In this document: piece by piece, positions 1-9,400 of the stretch
Numbering within the stretch: position 1 is the first letter of the stretch
Layout of the letters: each line of letters begins with the position of its first letter
Virus record (IMG/VR): IMGVR_UViG_3300030333_001364
Span: 54,973 to 118,972 of that record
Reading direction: 5' to 3' (one strand)
Length of the DNA stretch: 64,000 nucleotides
Source: a virus
The notes under the pieces: model-generated
What the model saw: only the letters and a program-made list of their open reading frames with translations
Told to the model about the DNA's origin: nothing
Databases searched by the model: none
Translations under genes and position numbers: made by a program

Positions 1-2000
1 CAACCGATTATCATTATGAGACTTTCATGGCAGCATCCAATTACTTATCCTATGGTGGTAAGTTGGACGTTGTTCGTTGTAAAGGCGGTGACTTAAACAA
101 CGCTAACGCAGCAGTTGGATATGCATCTTCATCTATTTTATTGGTAGAAGGCAAAGAAGATTACTATAACAACAATGCGGACGATCTAAACTGGTATTGG
201 TCATCCAAGAATCCCGGATCTTGGGCGAACGAACTAAGAGTTGCAGTAATAGATAACGCTGTTGACCAAATACTTACCCCAACATTTACTGGTGGTAATA
301 TTGGTTCAGTTACAGTCGGTATGGGAGTTACACAACACCTCACTGGTCAAACAATCGGTGTTGGTACTGTAACAGCAGCAACTGGAATACTAAAAGGTAT
401 TGTTACTGGTAAGACAGCAACAACCGTAGACGTAAGAGTTGTAAGTACAGTCATAGACGGTACAGAAACATTACAGTCTTACACACAAAACTCACAGTTT
501 GAGTTCAAGAACGGTACATCGCTTTACTTTGTAAACTCTAGTGGTAGTAACGTTGCATCAGCATCTGGTGGAACACCAACTATCGTAACTCAAGATTGGT
601 ACAGCACACAGAATATACTAACAAGTGTTGCTGACGGTGGAACTGATTTAGTTACACTGCCATGGAGAGCAGTACTAAACAAACCTAGAACAAACAATTA
701 CGTATCTACAAGAGACGGTGCCAACGATGCATTGCACGTTGTCGTTGTTGACGCAAACGGTGCGGTAACTGGTGAGATAGGTTCTGTCATGGAGAAGCAT
801 GCAAACCTTTCTAAGGCAAAGGATTGCGAACAGTCTGGTGGTAGAGCGATATACTATAAAGACTACATTGCAGAAAACTCTGGATTATTATTTGCTGGTG
901 TATCACTGGTAAATGGAACTGATGCGTTTAGAGGAACAGCACCTCTAGCATCTGGATTCAGTTCAGGAACTACAGCAGTCACAGCTGGTGCAGGAGCATG
1001 GGGTCAAAACGCTAAGAACATCAAGTTCAACTCTGTTGGTAATGTAAATTACGAACTAGGAGGAGGATTAGACTACACTGGTATTGGAGTATTCAATGCA
1101 CCTCTAGGTGATCTACTCACAGCATACGACAAGTTTGCAGATCCAGTAGATAGCGACATTAGATTCTTACTACAAGGTAGTGCATACAGAACAAAAGAAG
1201 AAGAGCAAGCAAAAGCAAATAAACTGATACAGATATGTGAAGGTAGAAAGGACTGCATCACATTCATATCACCAAACAGAGCATCACTTGTAAATGTAGC
1301 GAGTGCTGCGGATCAACTACAAAATGTACTTGAGTTCTTCTCACCACTCACATCATCTTCTTATGCAATCTTCGATGCTGGTTACCAGTATGTTTACGAT
1401 AGATTCAATAAGAAGTTTGTCTACATGCCTACATCAAACGATGTTGCAGGACTATGTGTAAGAACAGATAGGGACAACTTCCCTTGGTTCTCTCCTGCTG
1501 GTCAGGCAAGAGGTGGACTCAATTTTGCTATCAAACTAGCATTCAATCCTAGTTTGGACGCAAGGGATCAACTCTACTCAAATAGAGTCAACCCAATAAC
1601 TAACAAACCAGGTGCAGGAATCATCCTATTCGGAGACAAGACTGCATTATCTTACGAGAGTGCGTTTGACAGAATCAACGTTCGTAGATTGTTCATCACT
1701 ATTGAGCAAGCAATCGAGAACGCTGCACAAGCACAACTCTTTGAACTCAACGATGCAGGGACACGAAGCAACTTCGTAAATATCGTTGAACCATTCCTAA
1801 GGGATGTACAAGCTAAGAGAGGTATCACAGACTTCTTACTTGTTTGTGATGAGACCAATAACACACCTGACGTTATTGACCGCAATGAATTCATTGCTGA
1901 CATTTATGTCAAACCAGCAAGGTCAATTAACTTTATCGGTTTGACCTTTGTTGCTACACGTACTGGAGTTTCCTTCAGTGAAGTTGTAGGAACTGTATAA
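1..2000 (+). CDS. gp18: Tail sheath protein gp18 (5' truncated)
   Basis: This is the contractile tail sheath subunit, which polymerises around the tail tube and contracts at infection. The frame is open from base 3 with no stop before the ATG at 27, so that ATG is internal and the true start lies left of the window. The visible part is about 665 residues. The C-terminal third (FNPSLDARDQLYSNRVNP, then IILFGDKTAL and the FITIEQAIENAAQAQLFE helix) has the conserved T4-type sheath layout. The tube gene follows 15 bases later and the portal gene after that, the standard T4-like late order. Confidence 0.93.
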   Translation, partial: TDYHYETFMAASNYLSYGGKLDVVRCKGGDLNNANAAVGYASSSILLVEGKEDYYNNNADDLNWYWSSKNPGSWANELRVAVIDNAVDQILTPTFTGGNIGSVTVGMGVTQHLTGQTIGVGTVTAATGILKGIVTGKTATTVDVRVVSTVIDGTETLQSYTQNSQFEFKNGTSLYFVNSSGSNVASASGGTPTIVTQDWYSTQNILTSVADGGTDLVTLPWRAVLNKPRTNNYVSTRDGANDALHVVVVDANGAVTGEIGSVMEKHANLSKAKDCEQSGGRAIYYKDYIAENSGLLFAGVSLVNGTDAFRGTAPLASGFSSGTTAVTAGAGAWGQNAKNIKFNSVGNVNYELGGGLDYTGIGVFNAPLGDLLTAYDKFADPVDSDIRFLLQGSAYRTKEEEQAKANKLIQICEGRKDCITFISPNRASLVNVASAADQLQNVLEFFSPLTSSSYAIFDAGYQYVYDRFNKKFVYMPTSNDVAGLCVRTDRDNFPWFSPAGQARGGLNFAIKLAFNPSLDARDQLYSNRVNPITNKPGAGIILFGDKTALSYESAFDRINVRRLFITIEQAIENAAQAQLFELNDAGTRSNFVNIVEPFLRDVQAKRGITDFLLVCDETNNTPDVIDRNEFIADIYVKPARSINFIGLTFVATRTGVSFSEVVGTV

Positions 2001-2015
2001 TAGAGGAACCAAACA

Positions 2016-2651
2016 ATGGCACTAGATAGAAACATTTTTTCTATACCTAACAACGAGAGATCAATCGACTCTTTCAAATCAAGACTCATTGGTGGTGGTG
2101 CTCGTCCTAATCTATTTGAGGTTGAGCTAAACTTCCCTTCAGGTGTAGGTATATTCGACGATGAGATAGAGAACACTACTCATCGTATGATGATCAAAGG
2201 AGCACAGTTACCAGCGTCTAACATCGCTGAAGTCATTGTTCCCTTCAGAGGTCGTCAACTCAAGGTTGCAGGAGATCGTAGATTCGATCCTTGGACAATC
2301 ACAGTTATCAACGATAACGATTTCAAACTAAGAACAGCATTCGAGAGATGGGCAAACTACATCGTCAAAGTATCTGACGGTTCAGGAACCCTAAACCCTG
2401 CTGACTACTACACTGATTGGGTAGTAAACCAGTTGGGTCGTGCTAACACAGATCTAAATGTAAAAGGAAAGGACAACCCTGCTGCATTACCTGTACTAAG
2501 ACGCTACCAAATGGTTGGTTGCTGGCCAAGTGCAGTAAGCACAGTTGAACTATCTTATGATCAGGTAGACGCTGTAGAAGAGTTCCAAGTAACACTTCAA
2601 GTTCAGTACTGGACTGCTTATGATGGCAATAATGCCGATTCTGTAGTATAA
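2016..2651 (+). CDS. gp19: Tail tube protein gp19
   Basis: This 211-residue protein should form the inner tail tube through which DNA passes. It sits directly between sheath and portal genes, as gp19 does in T4-like phages. The sequence is beta-rich and includes a segment (FRGRQLKVAGDRRFDPWTIT) typical of cyanophage tube proteins. The start has a GAGGAACC-type ribosome site just upstream. Recognition rests on gene order and overall sequence pattern. Confidence 0.9.
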   Translation: MALDRNIFSIPNNERSIDSFKSRLIGGGARPNLFEVELNFPSGVGIFDDEIENTTHRMMIKGAQLPASNIAEVIVPFRGRQLKVAGDRRFDPWTITVINDNDFKLRTAFERWANYIVKVSDGSGTLNPADYYTDWVVNQLGRANTDLNVKGKDNPAALPVLRRYQMVGCWPSAVSTVELSYDQVDAVEEFQVTLQVQYWTAYDGNNADSVV

Positions 2652-2676
2652 TAGATAGAATACAAGTAGGAATATT

Positions 2677-4347
2677 ATGGCCAAGCTTTTTGGTTTCTCA
2701 ATTGAAGACGACAATAAGAAGAAGAAAGGTATAATCAGCCCTGTTGCTCCTAATAACGAGGACGGTGCTGATTATTTTCTATCTTCGGGATTTTATGGTC
2801 AGTATGTAGATATTGAGGGAGTATTCAAAACAGAATTCGATATCGTAAAAAGGTATCGTGATATGTCATTGCATCCAGAATGTGATACAGCGATTGAGCA
2901 TGTCGTAAATGAGGCAATCGTTTCTGATATGAACGATAGTCCTGTAGAGATAGACCTTGATAACCTAAACATAGGTCAACCATTAAAGAAAGTAATAAGA
3001 ACCGAGTTCAAGAAAGTAAAAGACTTACTAGAGTTTGATAAGAAGTCACACGAAATTTTTAGAAACTGGTATGTAGATGGTAGAATATTCTATCATAAGG
3101 TAATTGACGTACAGAAACCAGACGAAGGAATACAAGAACTAAGATATATCGATGCTCTCAAGATCAAGTTGATGAGAGTCAAACCTACTGATAAGGAGAA
3201 GGGTGTAGTTGCTATCCCTACACAAGATCAGGGTACAGAGACAGTCAATAAAGACACAAAGGTAACAGAGTTCTACACATACTATCCACAAGGTGTAGCA
3301 CAAAAGTATGGATCAGTTGCTGGTAAGGGTATAAGAATAGCAAAGGATGCTATATGCCATGTCCACTCTGGATTAGTAGACAGAAATAAGAAGATCACAC
3401 TATCATATCTACACAAAGCGATCAAAGGTCTAAACCAGTTACGTATGATCGAGGACTCTCTCGTCATCTACAGACTGTCTAGAGCACCTGAGAGACGTAT
3501 ATTCTACATTGATGTAGGTAACTTACCTAAGGTCAAGGCAGAGCAGTATCTACGTGACGTTATGAGTAGGTACAGAAACAAGTTAGTATATGATGCAAAC
3601 ACAGGAGAAATAAAAGATGACAAGAAATTCATGTCAATGCTCGAAGACTTCTGGTTACCAAGAAGGGAAGGCGGAAGAGGCACTGAGATCTCTACGCTAC
3701 CAGGTGGACAAAATCTTGGAGAACTTACGGACATCGAGTACTTCCAAAAGAAATTATATCGCTCACTAAACGTACCTGAGTCAAGAATAGGTGCTGACAG
3801 TGGATTCAATCTAGGTAGATCATCAGAGATTCTAAGAGACGAACTTATGTTCAGTAAGTTTGTAGGTAGATTGCGTAAGAGATTCAGTGCACTATTCTTA
3901 GATCTATTGAAGACACAACTTATCCTCAAGAACATAGTTACACCAGAGGATTGGGAGAAGATGGCAGAGCACATACAGTTTGATTACTTGTATGATAACC
4001 ACTTTGCTGAACTCAAAGAGACTGAGTTGATGAACGAAAGACTCAATCTTATGGTTGCTATTGAACCTTACATCGGCACATACTATTCAAGAGACTATGT
4101 GAAGCGTAAGATACTGCGTCAGACAGATGAAGAGATAGAAGAAATGGCAGAAGAAATGGAAGAGGAGAACGCAACTGGTGTAGGTGTACCGCTAGAAACG
4201 CAGAATGCTATCATGCAAGGACAGATAGAGAACGGACAGATTGGTACTAATCAGAAAACAAATATGGGTAAAAATGGTAAAGACCCTGAGGTCAACGGGA
4301 AATCTACAGAAGCACCCGAATTAAACATCAAGAAAGCTAAGATATAA
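2677..4347 (+). CDS. gp20: Portal vertex protein gp20
   Basis: This 556-residue protein is the portal ring subunit that nucleates prohead assembly and serves as the DNA entry channel. Its length is close to T4 gp20 (524). The central part contains SLNVPESRIGADSGFNLGRS and FSKFVGRLRKRFSALFLDLL, the conserved portal stem and wing region. The acidic C-terminal tail (DEEIEEMAEEMEEEN) is usual in cyanophage portals. A late promoter overlaps the stop codon and drives the next genes. Confidence 0.94.
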   Translation: MAKLFGFSIEDDNKKKKGIISPVAPNNEDGADYFLSSGFYGQYVDIEGVFKTEFDIVKRYRDMSLHPECDTAIEHVVNEAIVSDMNDSPVEIDLDNLNIGQPLKKVIRTEFKKVKDLLEFDKKSHEIFRNWYVDGRIFYHKVIDVQKPDEGIQELRYIDALKIKLMRVKPTDKEKGVVAIPTQDQGTETVNKDTKVTEFYTYYPQGVAQKYGSVAGKGIRIAKDAICHVHSGLVDRNKKITLSYLHKAIKGLNQLRMIEDSLVIYRLSRAPERRIFYIDVGNLPKVKAEQYLRDVMSRYRNKLVYDANTGEIKDDKKFMSMLEDFWLPRREGGRGTEISTLPGGQNLGELTDIEYFQKKLYRSLNVPESRIGADSGFNLGRSSEILRDELMFSKFVGRLRKRFSALFLDLLKTQLILKNIVTPEDWEKMAEHIQFDYLYDNHFAELKETELMNERLNLMVAIEPYIGTYYSRDYVKRKILRQTDEEIEEMAEEMEEENATGVGVPLETQNAIMQGQIENGQIGTNQKTNMGKNGKDPEVNGKSTEAPELNIKKAKI

Positions 4348-4350
4348 ATA
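4343..4350 (+). promoter_or_regulatory. T4-type late promoter upstream of gp67
   Basis: TATAAATA matches the T4 late promoter recognised by the gp55 sigma factor, which is encoded in this window. It overlaps the portal stop codon and lies 25 bases before the gp67 start, the same spacing class as the other TATAAATA sites here. Confidence 0.7.
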
Positions 4351-4374
4351 GGGTTAGCGTTACTTTAAATTATA

Positions 4375-4575
4375 ATGGACACCAATGAATTGCTAGACAT
4401 GATGTCTTCAGATGAGGCTTCTTCATCCGAAGTTCATGATGCAATAAAAACCTTACTCTATCAGAAGAGTGCAGAGAGGGTGGATCAAATAACACCTACA
4501 GTCGCTGCTGCTCAGTTTGGTAAAGAAGAGGAACCAGCTGACGCTGTTGAATCAGAACCGCAAGAAGAGGAGTAA
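4375..4575 (+). CDS. gp67: Prohead core protein gp67-like
   Basis: This short 66-residue protein has a highly acidic C-terminus (EEEPADAVESEPQEEE). It lies between portal and protease genes, where T4 gene 67 encodes a small acidic prohead core protein that is later cleaved. The internal MMSSDEASSSEVHDAIKTLL helix is typical of cyanophage versions. The gene follows a late promoter. The assignment rests on position, size and charge. Confidence 0.75.
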   Translation: MDTNELLDMMSSDEASSSEVHDAIKTLLYQKSAERVDQITPTVAAAQFGKEEEPADAVESEPQEEE

Positions 4576-4576
4576 A

Positions 4577-5137
4577 ATGCCACAGGTATTAAATTTAGTC
4601 TCTGATCATGGAGAACTGAGTAGTAACGATGCTACTACAGTTGCTTCTGGTGCAAAGGCTGTGAAAAGCGGTATTTTATACATTGCTTGTAGTTCCGAGA
4701 AAAAGTCAGGACACATCTCTGTATGTAATACCATCGCCCAAGCGGGTGTAGGATCTTTTCACGTAGAGAAAGGTGGAGACTTTTTATATCGTTACGGACA
4801 CCCCGCACACGCAAAGGCAGTGTCTGTTTCAAAAGCAAATCCATGTGTAATTACACTGGATAGACAAGATACAAAGTTCAGAGTTGGTGATTATGTTACC
4901 ATGACTGGATCTTCCGTAGGTGGTTACAATACTACCATTGCTCATAAAGAGATAACTGCTATACAGATACCACAGAGATCTAACGAATACACATGTAAGA
5001 TCACTGTTGATGCGAATACATCATCTCTCGCTGACTTCACAGGTGAAGCAGAGTTGACTAAGACAGTTATTTTTAGACTGGCACCTGAAACATCAGACGG
5101 AAGTACAATGCATTTACACGAGGTAAATCTAGGATGA
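4577..5137 (+). CDS. Conserved protein in the gp68 position
   Basis: This is a 186-residue protein of unknown function. The frame is open further upstream, but the ATG at 4577 is preferred: it lies two bases after the gp67 stop and avoids a 59-base overlap. The sequence looks beta-rich (FRVGDYVTMTGSSVGGYN, VIFRLAPETSDGSTMHLHEV) and resembles a small beta-barrel virion component more than the helical T4 gp68. Its stop overlaps the protease start (ATGA). A role in the virion or prohead is inferred from position only. Confidence 0.7.
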   Translation: MPQVLNLVSDHGELSSNDATTVASGAKAVKSGILYIACSSEKKSGHISVCNTIAQAGVGSFHVEKGGDFLYRYGHPAHAKAVSVSKANPCVITLDRQDTKFRVGDYVTMTGSSVGGYNTTIAHKEITAIQIPQRSNEYTCKITVDANTSSLADFTGEAELTKTVIFRLAPETSDGSTMHLHEVNLG

Positions 5138-5781
5138 AGCTAATCTCAGAAGAAATTGAATCAGTAGAAGTTATTACCGAAGAAAAAAACGGTAAGAAAA
5201 CTCTCTATATTCAAGGACCTTTTTTACAAGCAGAAATAGTCAATCGTAATAAAAGATGCTACCCATTAGACACTATGGTCAATGAGGTGAAGCGTTATAA
5301 CGAGGCACATGTAAATACAGGTCGTGCTCTAGGTGAATTAGGTCACCCAGACGGTCCTCAAATCAACCTTGATAGAGTATCACACAAAATAGTATCTTTA
5401 CAACAAGAAGGAAATAACTTTGTAGGTAAGGCACAGATATTGTCAACACCTATGGGTAAGATCGCTTCTTCTCTCATCGGTGAGGGAGTGAAGTTAGGAG
5501 TTTCATCTAGAGGAATGGGATCTATAGTCTCAAGAGACGGTGTAAACTATGTTGGAGAAGATTTTATGCTCGCAACTGCTGCTGATATAGTGGCAGATCC
5601 CAGTGCACCAGACGCTTTTGTCGATGGTATCATGGAAGGAAAGGAATGGGTTTGGGAAGGTGGCATGCTACGTGAAAAGGCATGCGAGGGCGCAAAGAGA
5701 GAAATCAATACTCTCGTAGATGACAAAATGTTGGAGGCAAATAAGCTAAGATTATTCGCTAACTTCTTGTCAGAACTATAA
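5134..5781 (+). CDS. gp21: Prohead maturation protease gp21
   Basis: This is the serine protease of the T4 prohead family that cleaves scaffold, capsid and internal proteins during head maturation. It has 215 residues, close to T4 gp21 (212). The expected catalytic His lies in GELGHPDGP (about residue 71) and the Ser in GVSSRGMGS (about 124-125). It overlaps the upstream gene by four bases and precedes the scaffold gene, as in T4. Confidence 0.93.
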   Translation: MKLISEEIESVEVITEEKNGKKTLYIQGPFLQAEIVNRNKRCYPLDTMVNEVKRYNEAHVNTGRALGELGHPDGPQINLDRVSHKIVSLQQEGNNFVGKAQILSTPMGKIASSLIGEGVKLGVSSRGMGSIVSRDGVNYVGEDFMLATAADIVADPSAPDAFVDGIMEGKEWVWEGGMLREKACEGAKREINTLVDDKMLEANKLRLFANFLSEL

Positions 5782-5784
5782 TTC

Positions 5785-5792
5785 TATAAATA
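5785..5792 (+). promoter_or_regulatory. T4-type late promoter upstream of gp22
   Basis: TATAAATA in the context CTATAAATAATA lies just after the protease stop and 39 bases before the scaffold start. It matches the gp55-dependent late promoter consensus. Confidence 0.72.
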
Positions 5793-5830
5793 ATAACAGT
5801 ATTCATACATACGAAACGGAAAGTTAACCA

Positions 5831-6934
5831 ATGGCTGCGAAAAAACAACTACATGAAATGGAGAACCAGGTTACCAAGGGCGCAAAAAAAGCAGACCCTA
5901 TGCCTAAAGCTCCAAACTATGTGCCTGATAACAAGGCGATAGAAGATTTAGGAGGACCTACTCCTACAAACGGTAGACCAACTGATGATTCTCATAAGTT
6001 GAAGACTGCTACTGCTACTTTTGCTCAGAGTGGAGACCCTCATTTCAAGGGTAATCCTTCTAAGGTGCAATTACCCGGACCTGCTGCTATAAAGAGCACA
6101 GGATATGGTAAAGGTGCTAACGAAGAAGCTGAGAAAGAAGAAGAAACAGTTGTAGCGGAGCAACCAGTAGAGGAAACTCCCGTAGTAGAAAATGAAGAAC
6201 AGGAAGAAGTAGCAAAAGAAATCGTAATTGACGTTGCGGATGACGTTGCTGCACTCTTAGAAGGCGAAGAACTTTCTAAAGAGTTCCAAGAAAAAACTGC
6301 TACAATTTTTGAGGCTGCTGTAAAGAGCAAGGTTGAGCAAGTTGCTAACCAACTCGAAGAGCAGTTTACAAAAGCATTTGATGAGGAGATTGCTTCTCAC
6401 AAAGCAGAACTTACAGAGCGTGTTGACTCTTACTTAGAGTACGTCGCTAATGAGTGGATCAATGAGAATGCACTCGCTGTAGAAACTGGAATCAGAGGGG
6501 AACTCTCTGAGTCCTTTATGAGTGGTCTTAAGACCCTCTTTGAAGAACATTATGTTGAAATCCCTGACGACAAATATGATGTCTTAGAAGCAATGACTTC
6601 TAAGTTAGATGAAATGGAAACAAAACTCAACGAGCAGATTGAGAGCAACGTCGAATTGACTAAGCGTCTCTCAGTATCTGTGTCAGACAACATCCTTGAT
6701 GAAGTAAGTGAAGGTTTGGCGTTATCTCAAAAAGATAAACTCTCCGAACTATCTAAAGGTGTTGAGTTTGAAAGTGAAGAACAGTACAGAGAAAAACTAT
6801 CTACACTCAAGGAGTCGTATTTCAATGCGAAACCAATTGTAGAAAACTCTGAGACCAACCCTGAGGATGCGATTCCTGAGGATCATGGATCAGCAATGAA
6901 CGCATACTTATCAGCGTTGACAAAGTTCCAATAG
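5831..6934 (+). CDS. gp22: Prohead scaffold core protein gp22
   Basis: This 367-residue, strongly acidic, helix-rich protein lies between protease and major capsid genes, where T4-like phages encode the main scaffold. The N-terminal third is disordered and rich in Pro and Thr. From about residue 130 it becomes a long charged helical region with coiled-coil character. Scaffold of this type is degraded by gp21 during maturation. It has its own late promoter. Confidence 0.88.
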   Translation: MAAKKQLHEMENQVTKGAKKADPMPKAPNYVPDNKAIEDLGGPTPTNGRPTDDSHKLKTATATFAQSGDPHFKGNPSKVQLPGPAAIKSTGYGKGANEEAEKEEETVVAEQPVEETPVVENEEQEEVAKEIVIDVADDVAALLEGEELSKEFQEKTATIFEAAVKSKVEQVANQLEEQFTKAFDEEIASHKAELTERVDSYLEYVANEWINENALAVETGIRGELSESFMSGLKTLFEEHYVEIPDDKYDVLEAMTSKLDEMETKLNEQIESNVELTKRLSVSVSDNILDEVSEGLALSQKDKLSELSKGVEFESEEQYREKLSTLKESYFNAKPIVENSETNPEDAIPEDHGSAMNAYLSALTKFQ

Positions 6935-6968
6935 TCAATTTTTAAATTACACCCAAAGGTAAAGCCAA

Positions 6969-8375
6969 ATGTTTAATTCTGGACAACTCCAGAAGAAGTG
7001 GCAACCACTCTTAGAGGCAGAAGGATTAGATAAAATCCAAGACAACCACAGAAGAGCAGTTACCGCACAACTTCTAGAAAACCAAGAAAGATTTTTAAGA
7101 GAGGAGAGAGCATTCTTATCAGAAGCACCTCCTACAGTTAACACAGACCCATCAGGCACAGGAGCAGCTGGTTTCAGTGGCGGTGCTGCTGTTGGCGGTC
7201 CTGTTGCTGGTTTCGACCCAGTTCTAATATCTCTAATCAGGAGATCTATGCCTAACTTGGTGGCATATGACTTAGCTGGCGTCCAACCAATGAATGGTCC
7301 TACTGGACTTATCTTCGCGATGAGATCTAAGTACGACAACCAGAACGGTACAGAAGCATTCTTCAACGAACCAGATTCTGCATTCTCTGCTCAAGACTCC
7401 GATACATCATTCACACAGGGTGATTACACAGGAGCAACTGACGGAGATTCAGACGTTGGTTTCGGTACAACTGCACAAGGTGGTGGCAACCCATCAATCT
7501 TGAACGGTGGTGCAGAGAACGCTTACTCAGTTGGACAAGGTTTCAAGACTCAACAGTCTGAAGCTTTAGGCGATGCTGCTAACAACGACTTCAGAGAGAT
7601 GGCGTTCAGCATCGAGAAGGTATCTGTGACTGCGAAGTCAAGAGCCCTCAAAGCTGAGTACAGTTTAGAACTAGCACAAGACCTCAAGGCGATCCATGGA
7701 TTGGATGCAGAGGCTGAGTTAGCAAACATCCTTTCTACTGAGATCCTTGCTGAGATCAATAGAGAGATCATCCGTACAATCTACAAGGCTGCAAGACCTG
7801 GTGCTCAAATCAATACAGCAACAACTGGTGTATTTGACTTAGACACAGACTCAAACGGAAGATGGATGGTTGAGAAGTTCAAAGGTATGATCTTCCAACT
7901 TGAAAGAGATGCTAACGCAATCGCACAGGAAACTCGTCGCGGGAAGGGTAACATCATCCTTTGCTCTGCTGATGTTGCTTCCTCTCTAACAGCTGCTGGT
8001 CAACTAGACTACACTCCTGCACTCAACAGCAACATGAATGTTGATGATACAGGTAACACATTCGCTGGTACACTCAACGGACGTTACAAGGTATACATCG
8101 ATCCATTCGCTGCTAACCTAAGTGCTGATCAGTACTACGTTATGGGATACAAGGGTTCTAACCCTTATGATGCTGGTCTATTCTATTGCCCTTACGTTCC
8201 ACTACAGATGGTAAGAGCAGTTGGACAAGACACATTCCAACCAAAAATTGGTTTCAAAACCAGATACGGAATGGTTGCTAACCCATTTGCTGAAGGTACT
8301 ACACAAGGTCTTGGTAGAATTACTGGTAACAGTAACAGATACTACAGACGTGTTAAAGTTACAAACCTTATGTAA
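6969..8375 (+). CDS. gp23: Major capsid protein gp23
   Basis: This is the main hexameric shell protein, 468 residues, in the usual size range for cyanomyovirus gp23. Characteristic segments include LRPNLVAYDL-type residues near 85-95 (MPNLVAYDLAGVQPMNGPTG), the TAKSRALKAEYSLELAQDLK region, and the C-terminal FKTRYGMVANPFAEG. The N-terminus (FNSGQLQKKWQPLLEAEG) resembles the segment removed by the gp21 protease in T4. A terminator follows. Confidence 0.97.
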   Translation: MFNSGQLQKKWQPLLEAEGLDKIQDNHRRAVTAQLLENQERFLREERAFLSEAPPTVNTDPSGTGAAGFSGGAAVGGPVAGFDPVLISLIRRSMPNLVAYDLAGVQPMNGPTGLIFAMRSKYDNQNGTEAFFNEPDSAFSAQDSDTSFTQGDYTGATDGDSDVGFGTTAQGGGNPSILNGGAENAYSVGQGFKTQQSEALGDAANNDFREMAFSIEKVSVTAKSRALKAEYSLELAQDLKAIHGLDAEAELANILSTEILAEINREIIRTIYKAARPGAQINTATTGVFDLDTDSNGRWMVEKFKGMIFQLERDANAIAQETRRGKGNIILCSADVASSLTAAGQLDYTPALNSNMNVDDTGNTFAGTLNGRYKVYIDPFAANLSADQYYVMGYKGSNPYDAGLFYCPYVPLQMVRAVGQDTFQPKIGFKTRYGMVANPFAEGTTQGLGRITGNSNRYYRRVKVTNLM

Positions 8376-8396
8376 GCGAGTTGCTTATATACTTAC

Positions 8397-8423
8397 AAGA
8401 CCCCTTTACAGGGGTCTTTTTTT
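8397..8423 (+). terminator. Rho-independent terminator after gp23
   Basis: A perfect 9-bp stem (AAGACCCCT with AGGGGTCTT) with a TTAC loop runs into seven T residues. It closes the capsid transcription unit. Confidence 0.9.
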
Positions 8424-8427
8424 ATGC

Positions 8428-8435
8428 TATAAATA
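8428..8435 (+). promoter_or_regulatory. T4-type late promoter after the gp23 terminator
   Basis: TATAAATA starts four bases after the T-run of the terminator and 26 bases before the next start codon. The arrangement re-initiates late transcription directly behind a transcription stop. Confidence 0.72.
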
Positions 8436-8453
8436 TGGTAGTCAAATAATACT

Positions 8454-8648
8454 ATGAAAGATCAAGGATCTATTGCTACTGGTGAAACACCAGAGACAAA
8501 ATGGAATCGAGGACTTGACATTTTTATAGAGTCTGTTCATGCACCTGATCATAAACTCAGAGGTTGTGCACATAATCAGCATTGCTACACAGAGTTGATG
8601 GATATTAGAGAACATGTGCTAGAATATCTGCAAAGTTTACGAAAATAA
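8454..8648 (+). CDS. Small conserved cyanophage protein
   Basis: A 64-residue protein I cannot assign. It contains two closely spaced Cys and several His in RGCAHNQHCYTEL (about residues 36-48), which could bind a metal, followed by a predicted helix. It lies behind a late promoter and its stop directly abuts the next start. No function is proposed. Confidence 0.6.
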   Translation: MKDQGSIATGETPETKWNRGLDIFIESVHAPDHKLRGCAHNQHCYTELMDIREHVLEYLQSLRK

Positions 8649-8813
8649 ATGAACGGTAGAATCAATAAAGTAATGATGGTTGCGAGAACCATGAGAATAA
8701 AACAAGGTATAATGGAAAAGAATTGGTATCCTGAGTGGAGTGATAAAGAAAGATGGGCTGCTCAACAAGCCCTAAATAATGTTTTAGATGTTCTTGATGA
8801 ATACTGGGAGTAA
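8649..8813 (+). CDS. Very short hypothetical protein (54 aa)
   Basis: The ATG directly follows the previous TAA, and its own TAA shares a base with the next ATG. This perfect stop-start coupling on both sides argues that it is a real gene. The product (MNGRINKVMMVARTMRIKQG at the N-terminus) has a basic first half and an acidic Trp-rich helix (WAAQQALNNVLDVLDEYWE). Function unknown. Confidence 0.65.
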   Translation: MNGRINKVMMVARTMRIKQGIMEKNWYPEWSDKERWAAQQALNNVLDVLDEYWE

Positions 8814-9400
8814 TGGCAGACACTAGGGTTAGAGGTGCTACACCTCCGTTCAAACTAAATGAACCTACTAATAGGAACTTCCTATCAATAGTTGGGTTCA
8901 AGTTCTTGCTGAACCGTTGCCCTAAAGTTAGTTTCTTTTGCAATCAAGCAAACATACCAACTGTAACTCTTGGTACTACAACGCAAGCATCTTACCTTCG
9001 TCAAATACCTATACCTGGCACAGAGTTATCTTACGAAGATCTGACTCTTAGTTTTATAGTTGACGAGAACTGCGAGAATTACTTGCAGATATATGATTGG
9101 ATTACTGGACTAGGATTTCCTGAGTCACTACAACAGTATGAAGATCTGAAGAAAGTAAATAGATTTTATCCTGACTCTGCTGAACGAGATCAGTTTGCAG
9201 AGAGGTCTGATGGAACATTGATGGTTTTGAATAGTGATTACAACCCAAGTATCTCTATCAAGTTCAAGGATTTATTTCCTGTCGCACTATCTGGTGTACC
9301 ATTTGACTCAACAGAAACAGAGCAAAGATATTTTACCGCAATGGTTACCTTTAAATATACTATTTTTGATGTGATTGACGTAAATGGAACCAAGGTCTAA
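8813..9400 (+). CDS. gp3: Tail completion / sheath stabiliser, gp3-like
   Basis: This 195-residue protein lies between the capsid and uvsY/uvsW genes, where cyanomyoviruses carry gene 3, encoding the protein that caps the tail tube and stabilises the sheath. T4 gp3 has 176 residues. The sequence is beta-rich with conserved elements PPFKLNEPTNRNFLSIVGF and SIKFKDLFPVALSGVPFDST. That layout, also seen in T4-like tube and tube-terminator proteins, fits a tail terminator. The gene name rests mostly on position. Confidence 0.62.
   Translation: MADTRVRGATPPFKLNEPTNRNFLSIVGFKFLLNRCPKVSFFCNQANIPTVTLGTTTQASYLRQIPIPGTELSYEDLTLSFIVDENCENYLQIYDWITGLGFPESLQQYEDLKKVNRFYPDSAERDQFAERSDGTLMVLNSDYNPSISIKFKDLFPVALSGVPFDSTETEQRYFTAMVTFKYTIFDVIDVNGTKV

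Noticed and set aside
3504-3974. - strand open frame opposite the portal gene
   Set aside because: Antisense shadow of a well-recognised gene, with no start context and no family features.
6947-7366. - strand open frame opposite the start of gp23
   Set aside because: Shadow of the conserved capsid gene; starts within conserved coding sequence without a promoter.
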